Shown in pieces: positions 1 through 11,600 of a stretch of DNA of 64,000 nucleotides. Position 1 is the stretch's first letter, and each line of letters starts with the position of its first letter. The DNA is from Mytilus californianus. Lineage: Eukaryota; Mollusca; Bivalvia; Mytilida; Mytilidae. The translations under genes were made by a program, and so were the position numbers. The DNA lies in the NCBI RefSeq assembly GCF_021869535.1, contig NW_026262734.1, positions 113,227,588 to 113,291,587 of the forward strand, read 5' to 3'. The notes beneath the pieces are model-generated. The model had not been told where the DNA came from, searched no databases, and was given only the letters and a program-made list of their open reading frames with translations.

Positions 1-2
1 GA

Positions 3-1955
3 GATTCTGGATTGAAACAGACGAGAATTTTAAACGATGGATCTAAACCATATCACTTTCCGACAACAAGATCGAAAAGAGGGGTAGCTGCCATTCATGA
101 TCACGGACATATGAAACGCACAATTGGTGTTGGTGAATTTGTTGCTGTTTTAAATGGAGTTGAATTCAGAACACGGCATAATGATCCTGAACTACGCATG
201 CCAAGTACCACTTCATCAAATTTCTTAGAAACTGAGGAAATACCTTTTCCTGAAGTTCCACCTGAGGTAAAACAGAAAGAAACTGTGGCTGAGCAAGTAC
301 AAGAAATGCGTGAATGGTTTATGGCTTTCAAAGATCAAAATCACAAAAAAAGAGATTACCGCAAATATTTCAAACCTGTTCTGTGTTATCTTGAGGGAAT
401 GTGGGTATATGATAACAATACTGATATATTAGAACCTTTTTTAAGCGACAGGCACAAGTTGGATGCTAGCACTTTTGAGGACCTCGAAGATAAAGTAATG
501 TTTACATCTTACGGAGGACGAAAGGATGGTATGGAGAATTTTGGATGGCTTCCCAAAACAATTATATACACTGAAAATGGGAAATCACCTTCATACGCAC
601 AATGGATATACAGAATTGTTTGCCATCCATTAAAGCACGACCTTCCGTTGAATCGTTTACGAATGATCGATGATTTGAGCTCGAGAATGATGTTCCTACG
701 TTCAGAAGAAGAGGAGATGAAAACAAGACGTGCCCGATTTAAGCTCAATCAAAGGGACAGACAGGAATGGAAAGAAAGATTTGATCAAAGTCCTGGATTT
801 ATTGACAGCTTAATGAGCGAAATACCAGGTTTAGACAATTATGGCGGGAATTTGACAGACGAAGCATTGAATCTGCCAGCATACTGTCCCGGTAAAGAAC
901 AGACGATATTAAACACTGCATATTATCACAGATTCTATGAGGAAATACGACCTGATTACATGCGCTTATCCTTAAGAAAACGAGCTTTTTCTGACAGCAA
1001 TCTGTTTATGTCGATGACATCACAGCCACAAGTAGCAGGGAAAAGTTTAAACTATTGCACGAAAGAAGACTCATTACAGAAAAAAGCCTGCAAATCTTAT
1101 CACCAGCGATGGTCATATGCCGTTCCCTTTGAAATTATATACCTTAACCCACTTACAAATTGGAATCCTTATAACATTACCTATAAAGGTCATTACAAGA
1201 ATGACCCGGAAGCAAAATTTGTAACAGAAAATGGAAAACGAACTGGCGGGAATGATATTCATACAGCATATAATGGAACAAATAGTTGGTATTTCTTTCA
1301 AATTCCACAGAGTTTTTACAGTGGAAATGAAAATAAAAAGGGGCACGGAGGCATCGGTGTGTTAGATGAAAACGGGAAAGTGAGATATACCAGAGCATCC
1401 GGAATCCGAGTGTTTATTCCGGAAATCAGAGGCATTGGGATCATACGTCAGAGATATCCCATCATGCCTCTGTACAGTGAAGGAAACACAGCGTATAAAG
1501 AAATGGAATCCTTAAAAGACATAGTTTTGGAAAATAACAATTATCTAAAAATGTTCCATAATCTACCTAAAGATGGAAAAAGTGATAAATTGAGAAAGAA
1601 CCAGATAAAACTTTCAGTTGAAAGGGGAATAACTCTTATCATGTCAAGGGCAACATCGTCCGATCCAGGTCCGCATAATCACTATGTTGATCTTTCGGCA
1701 GAAAATGTCAATACTTTAAAATCAAAAAAGAAGTTAACAGTTCGAAGTAGCGAGGACAGTGGACATGACCATCGTGTGACGATTGAATACCGTCCACATC
1801 TCAAAAATCCATTTGTCATGACTAGGTGTGACCACAAAAAGAAATGTTGGGATGGTCATAAAAAGCTTTTACTAGAAAACATTGAACAAGAACATGAACA
1901 AGATGAACTGAAAGAAAATAATGACGACGACAGACCAGAGAGTTATAAGGAATAA
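3..1955 (+). CDS. Uncharacterised protein, 3' part, with C-terminal His-rich module
   Basis: The frame is open from base 3 to the TAA at 1953-1955, about 650 codons without an intron. The codons before the first in-frame ATG (position 111) are also open and protein-like, so the gene probably begins left of the window. Composition is balanced and charged (many E, K, R, Y, W), unlike the spurious ORFs elsewhere. I see no transmembrane segment. I cannot name the family. Near the C-terminus (bases 1668-1790) is a patterned stretch: HNHYVDLS, a spacer, LTVRSSEDSGHDHRVTI, then a cysteine-containing region (RCDHKKKCW). The paired HxH motifs around a short beta-like repeat resemble small His-rich modules I recall from bacterial secreted proteins, which suggests metal binding by inference only. 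The tail is acidic. An AATAAA overlaps the stop codon. That this is coding is fairly sure; the function is unknown. Confidence 0.75.
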   Translation, partial: DSGLKQTRILNDGSKPYHFPTTRSKRGVAAIHDHGHMKRTIGVGEFVAVLNGVEFRTRHNDPELRMPSTTSSNFLETEEIPFPEVPPEVKQKETVAEQVQEMREWFMAFKDQNHKKRDYRKYFKPVLCYLEGMWVYDNNTDILEPFLSDRHKLDASTFEDLEDKVMFTSYGGRKDGMENFGWLPKTIIYTENGKSPSYAQWIYRIVCHPLKHDLPLNRLRMIDDLSSRMMFLRSEEEEMKTRRARFKLNQRDRQEWKERFDQSPGFIDSLMSEIPGLDNYGGNLTDEALNLPAYCPGKEQTILNTAYYHRFYEEIRPDYMRLSLRKRAFSDSNLFMSMTSQPQVAGKSLNYCTKEDSLQKKACKSYHQRWSYAVPFEIIYLNPLTNWNPYNITYKGHYKNDPEAKFVTENGKRTGGNDIHTAYNGTNSWYFFQIPQSFYSGNENKKGHGGIGVLDENGKVRYTRASGIRVFIPEIRGIGIIRQRYPIMPLYSEGNTAYKEMESLKDIVLENNNYLKMFHNLPKDGKSDKLRKNQIKLSVERGITLIMSRATSSDPGPHNHYVDLSAENVNTLKSKKKLTVRSSEDSGHDHRVTIEYRPHLKNPFVMTRCDHKKKCWDGHKKLLLENIEQEHEQDELKENNDDDRPESYKE

Positions 1956-2353
1956 ACTTCAGTATTCTATTGTTATTAATAATATTGATTTTTCTGTCTC
2001 TGAAACAGAAGTATAGTATACCATAAATGTCACCATTTGAATACTCTCAAAATATCAAGGTTCAGATTTATGATTTCATATTTAAAACAATTAGGGTTGT
2101 CCTCATTAACTCACATTTTTTCAAATTACTTTTAAAGAATTAAAAGTTATAAAATCAGAGCAGATATATATACTTCGTAATTCAACTCAAGACCTGAAAA
2201 CAATGAACTCCTTGTTTAACTTATTTGATTCAAATGTCAATGATGAGTCTTTTGATGTCGAAAGGGAGGAGAAAAAGAAAAACACAAAGTTAAAGATTAT
2301 AGGGACTAATAGGCAAAAAGGCAGTAACAAAACACTACATAGAACAAGAATAT

Positions 2354-3021
2354 AAGCCCATAGGACACCATGCCCTGCTTGGACTCTCTTGTCCATAGGA
2401 CACCATGCCCTACTCGGACTCTCTTGTCCATAGGACACCATGTCCTGCTCGGGCTCTCTTGTCCATAGGACACCATGCCCTGCTCGGGCTCTCCTGTCCA
2501 TAGGACACCATGCCCTGCTCGCACTATCTTGTCCATAGGAAACCATGCCCTGCTCGGGCTCTCCTGTCCATAGGACACCATGCCCTGCTCGGGCTCTCCT
2601 GTCCATAGGATACCATGCCCTGCTCGCACTATCTTGTCCATAGGACACCATGCCCTGCTCGGGCTCTCCTGTCCATAGGACACCATGCCCTGCTCGCACT
2701 ATCTTGTCCATAGGACACCATGCCCTGCTCGGGCTCTCCTGTCCATCAGACACCATGCCCTGCTCGCGCTATCTTGTCAATAGGACACCATGCCCTGCTC
2801 ACACTATCTTGTCCATAGGACACCATGCCCTGCTAGGGCTATCTTGTTCATAGGACACCATGCCCTGCTCGCGCTATCTTGTCCATAGGACACCATGCCC
2901 TGCTCGCACTATCTTGTCCATAGGACACCATGCCCTGCTCGCGCTATCTTGTCCATAGGACACCATGCCCTGCTCGCACTATCTTGTCCATAGGACACCA
3001 TGCCCTGCTTGCACTATCTTG
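2354..3021. repeat. 35-bp minisatellite, about 19 units
   Basis: Nearly identical 35-bp units containing 'aggacaccatgccctgct' run head to tail. Units differ mainly in one position pair (cggg versus cgca) and at the cttg/cctg junction. Because 35 is not a multiple of three, every frame cycles through a 35-residue period. This explains the long repetitive ORFs on both strands, which are not genes. Confidence 0.95.
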
Positions 3022-3410
3022 TGTATAAAAATAAAAAGATGTGGTAAGATTGCCAATGCATGTTCAGTTAACCATGTAATATCAGTTAAGTATTTCAAAA
3101 CGTTCAACTCATGATAAGCATATGTACCAAGTTTCAAGTTGATCTGACTATAGCTTTAACGTTAAATTCCTCAACGAAAACATTTCACCTCAGAATGTAC
3201 CCATAATTCTATGTTTTGTGAACCTTACATTTTTTAAAAAGTTTTCATCATAATTAAAATGTACACTAAGTATCAAGTTTATGTGACTACATCTTCATCA
3301 TTTACTACCTTAACCAAAAAATTTATTCTGATTCGGGATGGACGGACAGACCGGGCAACGTAATGCCTTCTTCTATCTTAGCTATATATATAGGCATAAA
3401 ATTGTTTTCG
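3022..3410 (+). repeat. Dispersed bivalve repeat fragment
   Basis: It starts with 'aaaaagatgtggtaagattgcc', a decayed start of the common mussel repeat. It continues with 'taccaagtttcaagttgat' and a 'gggatggacggacagacc' end, a module found again near 5765-5900. No coding potential. Confidence 0.6.
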
Positions 3411-4367
3411 GCATAAAAAACCAAGGATGAACTCATGTTCTTGAGAATGGTAACACGATGACATTGTACTGTTTAAAATACATCCACGTTTACAGTAAAA
3501 TACATCATCTTCATTCCAAAATTCATAAAGAAATCAGGGCAAGTAAGTTTTCTTTCAGACTATTAAAATTTACAATTTTACTTGCCCAGGGACAAGTGGT
3601 CACAACAAATATTTCCATACCCCTGCTCTTTTGGGGAGAGGAGACCCACATTTAAATTTTAGCAAGTTGTTTGATCATTTTCAATATCATCATGAATATA
3701 GTATTTCGTTCTATTGATGAGGAGAGTGAGATATACAGTTCTGGTATATCCTGTACCTAGATATATTGAAATAAATCTTATGTCATGTTACACTGATGGA
3801 TAAGTTAAATCTTCAACAAAACATATCAATTGGAAAATTTTTGACTTATTTAAAATAATAGGTTTCATAATGAGTGACAATTTGGGATATCGCTTGATAT
3901 ATATCAACTTCAGTTACTTAATTTCAATATAAAAATTAAAATAGATCTTCAGTGATTTATTATAACTATTAAATTTAAATAACAAGAGTTGATATCAAGT
4001 AACATCCAATTCTCATGAGTTGTCAAAATTATTTCTCTTCTGTTCCAACACTAATTGTGTTTCATAAAAATTTTTGTGAATTGCTGATCCTGTCTTTTGC
4101 ACATCCCAATATGACGTCGTATGTCTTGTTCCAGTGTCAAACTTTACATCCAGCATTTTAAAACTTTTTGTACACTTAATTCAGAATGTATTAAAATTTG
4201 ACAAGAAGATGATTTTCAGGTATAAAGTGTGAGTGTTTTGTTTTATTAATGAAGAAATCAAAAATGTCCATTGCTATTGACCAAATTAACATCGTCTTAC
4301 TACATCAACCTCATTTTTTTCAGAATTTCTCAAATAAATTCAGTTAGAAAAGACTTTTCCTTTATCA
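3411..4367. other. Non-coding AT-rich spacer
   Basis: No convincing exon, RNA gene or repeat was recognised here on either strand. I also looked for the missing GPR143 TM6-TM7 exons in this stretch and found none. Confidence 0.4.
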
Positions 4368-4789
4368 CTATACGCTGTGAAAAATAATAATTGTACATTT
4401 TTTATTGTTTTTCAATCGCCCCTTGGGAACATCCTTGCCTAACTTTGTGTCAGACAACTGCTCAACTTTGTTTTCAAACTTGGACTCAGTTCTTTTAATC
4501 ACTGTTTTTGGCAAGATAGCTAGATGCTGAGAGGTCGTTTCAGGATTTCTTATTTGGGGCAAGTTTTGATTTTGTTTTCCAATAAACCAGGACACTTCCT
4601 CTTTCACTGTATGTGGGATAAACCAGTTGAATCATTGAAAAATTTACGTTTTCGCTTTTCCCTATAATATTTTTGGTCTTTAGTCAGATCCTGTCATTCT
4701 GGCTGCATTTCATCAATCAGCCGTGCTGTATCACCTGTTTCGTCAGGTTTTCTTTTGGAAGAGGTCACTCCAAAACCAAAAAGACTCAT
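4368..4789 (-). pseudogene. Decayed 5' fragment of a ZMYM/KIAA1586-like (hAT-related) gene
   Basis: Reading the minus strand from the ATG at 4787-4789 gives MSLFGFGVTSSKRKPDETGD, a stop after about 30 codons, then in the same frame DLTKDQKYYREKRKRKF. A shifted frame then stays open for 79 codons to 4368. A start with 'LFGFG' followed by a basic KRKRKF stretch resembles the N-terminus of hAT-transposase-derived zinc-finger proteins of the ZMYM/KIAA1586 type, as I remember them. The stop and frameshift indicate a dead copy. It lies downstream of the last visible GPR143 exon. A related start occurs at 21852-21932. The family call is tentative. Confidence 0.35.
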
Positions 4790-5518
4790 TACTAGTTATG
4801 CTTGAGTATTAAATATATTCTGGAGTCACCCGGTATCTTGTAGGATGACTAGTCCCTTGACTGCACTTCAAAACAATTGCGAAGAATTAAAGCAAACACA
4901 TAAGTTACTAGATCATTATATTTTTTGTTCAAAATACTTGTGTAATTTTTTTAACCTGCAAAAATACAAAAGTCCATCGAGTGTAACTAACTCCCAGTGG
5001 GAAGGTCTGAATCCTTAAATGGAAGGTCACAGACCTTGACCCACCACTAATTGGAACCCCTGATGACCTAACGAATAGCCAATAGAAATATTGTCTCATG
5101 ATGCTGGATAAGCCAATTACATTAACACAATTTTCATATCACTTTTTTGTATCCGTGCAGTGTGATACTAGAAATATCTCTTCATGCAAGAAATAGATAA
5201 CAGGCCACAACCATAAGAGAATGAATGGTTATTTAAGGATAAATGTTAGTAAAAGACATGTATAAATGTTAGTAATAGACATGCATAAATGTTTAGAAAT
5301 GGACTGAATACAAAAACATCCAGTCACCTTTTAACAATTACTGAAAGACAGCATGACTCTGTTTTTCAGTCAATAAAAGCAAAAAAAAATTAAACTTTGT
5401 CTTTTTTATTTCCGAAACAAATTTGCAACTAGTTTGCATAAATATCAATGAAAGGTAAAAGAGGATTTATCTTTAAGTGTGAATTAAATTGAGAAGAAAT
5501 TAGCCTTTACAAACTCAC

Positions 5519-5631
5519 CTGCTTTTGATGCAAAATAAAACAGGAATGGATTACAAATCAACACTAATAAAATAGGCAACAGAAAGATGAAGTATAACAT
5601 TGCTCTTTCAATTTCTGTCTTTCCATCATAC
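5519..5631 (-). CDS. GPR143: GPR143-like exon 5 (TM5)
   Basis: Acceptor ttattatgtttcag and donor gtgagt. 113 nt, leaving after one base. It encodes YDGKTEIERAMLYFIFLLPI and a TM5 core with the NPFLF motif seen as NPILF in vertebrate GPR143. It ends in ASKA(G). The next exon is not visible. Confidence 0.88.
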
Positions 5632-8600
5632 CTGAAACATAATAAAACAAGAATGGGTCCATAGTACACGGATGCCCCACTCACACTATCTATGTTCAGT
5701 GGACCCTGAAATTGGGGTCTAAACTCTAATTTGGCATTAAAATTACAAAGATCATATCATAGGGAACATGTGTACTAAGTTTCAAGTTGATTGGACTTCA
5801 ACTTCATCAAAAACTACCTTGACCAAAAACTTTAACCTGTAGCGGGACGGACGAAATGACGGAAGAACCAACGGACGCACAGACCAAAAAACATAAAAAA
5901 AACTCATTTTGTATGCTAGATGGGCATTTGGGTAAACAAAAGTTGCATTAGAAACACTGGAATCAATAAAGTTAAATGGCCAAATACCTGAAACATAACA
6001 AAGTATGATAATAAGGTTGACTAACTGTATTTTGCATAATGTTCAAATCAAACAAACTCACATTCCTCCAAATTCAAATTTTATCAACTAAGAAATCTGT
6101 TTTCATACAATAAAGCATGTTCAATAAATAATGTGTAACATATTATGGTTAAGGTATGTTAAAGTTACTGCAAACTGCTGTAAAGCTTGTTGTGAAGTTC
6201 TTGCAAACTTTTGAGTTTTCAGTAACCCTGCCATAAACTATTTCTTTGTTCGCCAAAAGGTCACCCATACCTGCTAACAACTCAGATCTACTTTTATGTC
6301 TTGGAAAAAGCAACCATAGTGTTATGTGGCATAATAATAAGTGACTAATTTGAATAAACAAGGCAGACAACTTAAGTTACCATGGTAACAATTTTAATAC
6401 TTACTCTTTAATACCATTATGATATAGCAGTAATAATCCTGATCCACATACAATTCCAGGCATGATCCATCCAAGAATATACTTTACAGCTGTAGGTCTA
6501 TAACAAAGTAAAGGTAATTAGATTTAATTCAATTGGTTTATGATTACAGCAAATAGTTCATGCAGAACGAAACATTTCATATTATGGTTAGAAAAAACTT
6601 GTATAAGATACTAGCTTGCTTATAACATTAGGCGTCAGATCTGTGTTTCATCTACATTAGACTCATCAATGGTGCTCCTATATTAGACTCATCAGTGGTG
6701 CTCATACATTAGACTCATCATCCATGGTGCTCCTACATTAGACTCATCGGTGGTGCTTCTACATTAGACTCATCAGTGGCGCTCATACATTAGACTCATC
6801 AGTGGTGCTCATACATTAGACTCATCAATGATGCTCATACATTAGACTAATCAATGGTGCTCATACCTTAGACTCATCAATAGTGCTCATACATTAGACT
6901 CATCAATGGTGCTCATACATTAGACTCATTAGTGGTGCTCATACATTAGACTCATCGATGGTGCTCCTACATTAGACTCATTGGTGGTGCTCCTACATTA
7001 GACTCATCAATGGTGCTCCTACATTAGACTCATCAAAGGTGCTCATTCTCATCGATGGTGCTCCTACATAAGACTCATCAATGGTGCTCATACATTAGAC
7101 TCATCAATGGTGCTCCTACATTAGACTCATTGATCGTTCTCCTACATTAGACTCATCAGTGGTGCTCATACATTAGACTCATCAAAGGTGCTCATTCTCA
7201 TCAATGGTGCTCCTACATTAGACTCATCAGTGGTGCTCATACATAAGACTCATCAGTGGTGCTCATACATTAGACTCATCAATTGTGCTCATACATTAGA
7301 CTCATCAATGGTGCTCATACATTAGACTAATCAATGTTGCTAATACATTAGACTCATCAATGGTGATCCCTCCCCTAAAAAGTGCTTTACTGATGTAGTT
7401 CTACACCACAGTAATGTAACTGTTGCTTGATGAAGGCAAATATTTCATGCAGAAATAGAAATACACTCCATCAATTAGAGCTTGACATATGGAATTGTTA
7501 AATACATAATTTTGTCTTTAATTATCCTTTAATTTTGGTTTATTGTTGTAAACCCCCAGATCTCTTTTATATTCATAAAAGTGAAATGATTCTGAAATAA
7601 CTGTCATATTAGTGGCTATCTGATGTAACTGTCATGTGTGTGGTGGTGTAATGAAACTGTCATGTATGTAGCTATCATGAAACTGTCATGTGTGTGGTGT
7701 TGTTATGAAACTGTCATGTTTGTTACTGTCATGAAACTGTCATGCATGTGCACGTGGTTATCTGATGAAACTATCATGTATGTGGCTATCTGTTGAAAGT
7801 GTCATACATGTGGCTATCTGATGAAACTGTCATGTATGCGGGTATCTAATGAAACTGTCATGTATTTTCCTATCTGATGCAACTGTCATGTATGTGGCTA
7901 TCTGTTGTAAGTGTCATGTATGTGGCTATATCTGATAGAACTGTCATGTATGTGGCTATCTGATTAAACTGTAATGTGTGTGGCTATCTGATGAAACTGT
8001 AATATGTATGTGGCTATCTGGTGAAACTGTCATGAGTGTGGCTATTTGATGAAACTGTCATGTGTGAAGATGTCTGATGAAACTGTCATGCATGAGGCTA
8101 TCTGATGAAACTGTCATGTGTGTGGCTATCGGATGTAAATCTAATGATACTTACAGCTCTTTGTTGTTGGCCACCATTAAAGCTTCTATAGCATACAGAA
8201 TTATCCAAAAGTAAGAACTCTCATAGAAGTATTCTATAAATACCTGCAGTGATAATAGTAGGTGAATTAAAGGAAATATCATCAATGGTACAGAAACCCA
8301 ATGACACACCATGCACATACTGAAATGTTTCATCTGGTTGATTGATTACACATGCAGGTAAATGATGCGAGTCTGATTATAACATGTAAATCTAGAATTA
8401 AGAAAATTGCTGTTTAACAATTGACCATGACAGTAGTGGTCTGAAATAATTTTTTTTTTTTGTTGATTTGGATTATAATTAAGTTCCAGATTAGATAAGA
8501 AGTAAACAAGATAAGGTTCATTCTTCGTTATTATTGGCAACTGATTTTTTTTTAAATTCATATAGACAGAAAAATAACTATTTCTTACCAAAATGCATAT

Positions 8601-11600
8601 CATACATGTTATACAATCTTTCAAATTGAAGAAAAAGGTGCTATCTCATCTGTATATCCCTTATATTCATATATGAAATAACATTTACAAAACATCTTTT
8701 GAATGAAATCCTGAATATAAAGATAATCAATGTCATCAGATTTATAGAATACTTACATTAATTACAATACAAAATATATGACCACCATTAACCACCTCAC
8801 TTGGACCAGGGAAATTTTCATCCATCTGCACTGCAGATCTTACTAAAATTCCTGAAACAGATTGTATTGATAATCATGAGAATATTATATAGGAACCAAG
8901 GTCAAAATTCAAATATTTATTTTCACTTCATTTATAGGCATGGCTATAACCTTAAAAACAAATTACTAATTTATTTTCATTTGCCAGGCCCCTCATGGGG
9001 GTGTCCAAGTAATCACATAATCATTAATTGTTTTTTTAAACAAGATAATCAAATAATCAAAAATACAGTTCTAAATTATGAAATAATCAAATAATCATGA
9101 AATATTTGGTCTGGTAATCAAATTATCACTATAAAAACCACATGAGGAGGCTCATTTGCTGGATACAAATATTCATTTATCATCTGGGTTAAGGTAAAAC
9201 ACAAATTAAATCCTCAATAAAGTTTTCTATAGACCAAATCCTCAATAAAGAACAAGTTTTCTATAGACCAAATCCTCAATAAAGTACAAGTTTTCTATAG
9301 ACCAAATCCTCAATAAAGTACAAGTTTTCTATAGACCAAATCCTCAATAAAGTACAAGTTTTCTATAGACCAAATCCTCAATAAAGTTCAAGTTTTCTAT
9401 AGACCAAATCCTCAATAAAGAACAAGTTTTCTATAGACCAAATCCTCAATAAAGTACAAGTTTTCTATAGACCAAATCCTCAATAAAGTTCAAGTTTTCT
9501 ATAGACCAAATCCTCAATAAAGTTCAAGTTTTCTATAGACCAAATCCTCAATAAAGTACAAGTTTTCTATAGACCAAATCCTCAATAAAGTACTAGTTTT
9601 CTATAGACCAAATCCTCAATAAAGTACAAGTTTTCTATAGACCAAATCCTCAATAAAGTACAAGTTTTCTATAGACCAAATCCTCAATAAAGTACAAGAT
9701 TTCTATAGACCAAATCCTCAATAAAGTTCAAGTCTCCAATAGACCAAATCCTCAATAAAGTACAAGTCTTCTATAGACCAAATCCTTAATAAAGTACAAG
9801 TTTTCTATAGACCCAATCCTCAATAAAGTACAAGTTTTCTATAGAACAAATCCTGAATAAAGTTCAAGTTTTCTATAGACCAAATCCTCAATACAGTACA
9901 AGATTTCTCTAGACCAAATCCTCAATAAAGTTCAAGTTTTCTATAGACCAAATCTTGAATAAAGTTCAAGTTTTCTATAGACCAAATCCTCAATAAAGTT
10001 CAAGTTTTCTATAGACCAAATCCTCAATAAAGAACAAGTTTTCTATAGACCAAATCCTCAATAAAGTACAAGTTTTCTATAGACCAAATCCTGAATAAAG
10101 TACAAGTTTTCTATAGACCAAATCCTCAATAAAGTACAAGATTTCTATAGACCAAATCCTCAATAAAGTTCAAGTTTTCTATAGACCAAATCCTCAATAA
10201 AGTACAAGTTTTCTATAGACCAAATCCTGAATAAAGTACAAGTTTTCTATAGACCAAATCCTCAATAAAGTACAAGATTTCTATAGACCAAATCCTCAAT
10301 AAAGTTCAAGTTTTCTATAGAGCAAATCCTCAATAAAGTACAAGTTTTCTATAGACCAAATTCTTTGACCAAATCCTCAATAAAGTACAAGTTTTCTATA
10401 GACCAAATCCTCAATAAAGTACAAGATTTCTATAGACCATATGCTGACATATAATATAAAAACAAGAAGATGTGGTATGACTGCCAATGAGATAACTCTC
10501 CACAAGAGGCTAAATGACATTGAAGTTAACAACTATGGGTCATCTTACTGCCTTCAACAATGAGCAAAACCCATACCGCATAATCAGCTATAAAAGGCCC
10601 TGAAAAGACAAATGTAAAACAATTCAAACAAGAAAACTAATGGCCTAATTTATGTACAAAACAATGAACGAGATAAACAAATATGATATACAATGTAAAG
10701 CAACAAACAACAAACATTGAATTACAGGCTCTTGACTTGGGACAGGCACATACAGAATGTGACGGGGTTAAACTAGTTTGATGGTGCCAAACCCTCCCTT
10801 AACCTGGAATAGTGGCAGTACAAAATAAGAACAAACTATAAAAATCAGTTGAAAAGGGCTGAACTCATTAAATCGATATAAAGCAGAAAGACATCTTTAA
10901 ACAAAAACACAGACCAGACGTGGCAGGGTATTTATACATCCCAACAACAAATAAGATACTAAGTACAGATCGTACAAGGTCATTTTGAATTTTTAATGCT
11001 GAGACTCTCGAACTTCAGGGAACAAACAAAATTCAATACCGAAATTAATTGAAAGAAGAATAATTATTTGAGACTTTTAATATATTGTATAAATAAATAT
11101 TGTTCATAGTAATAATATGTGTACTTATGCCTCTAAAAATGTATTTATTGAGTAGGGTATGAACCTCGTCATTAGTTGTCTTATGCCAAATCTGAATGCT
11201 GGAGAATTAGGTGTTGATGACAGATCTATTGTTGTTTCACAATTTTTACAGACTAGGAAAGATTGAGAGCTAGACTTATTGTTGAAGACTATATTTTGCA
11301 CTCTAGATGTCTTGGCTATTTTTATCATTGCTGAAGACTATATTTTGCCCTCTAGATGTCTTGGCTATTTTTATCATTGCTGAAAACTATATTTTGCCCT
11401 CTAGATGTCTTGGCTATTTTTATCACTGCTGAAGACTATATTTTGCCATCTAGATGGCTTGGCTATTTTTATCATTGCTGAAGACTATATTTTGCCCTCT
11501 AGATGTCTTGGCTATTTTTATCAGCATTGATATAATGTATACACCATGAAAAATATTGATGACGGGTTCAAAGTTTATATCAACAACATTTTCAAAATGA

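Noticed and set aside
2187-2853. Long repetitive ORFs on both strands over the 35-bp minisatellite
   Set aside because: They are forced by the tandem repeat; the same words appear in three frames, with no start context and no family.
9204-10441. Regular repeats that could be mistaken for a CRISPR array
   Set aside because: The units are contiguous without unique spacers, and the region is an intron in a eukaryotic genome.
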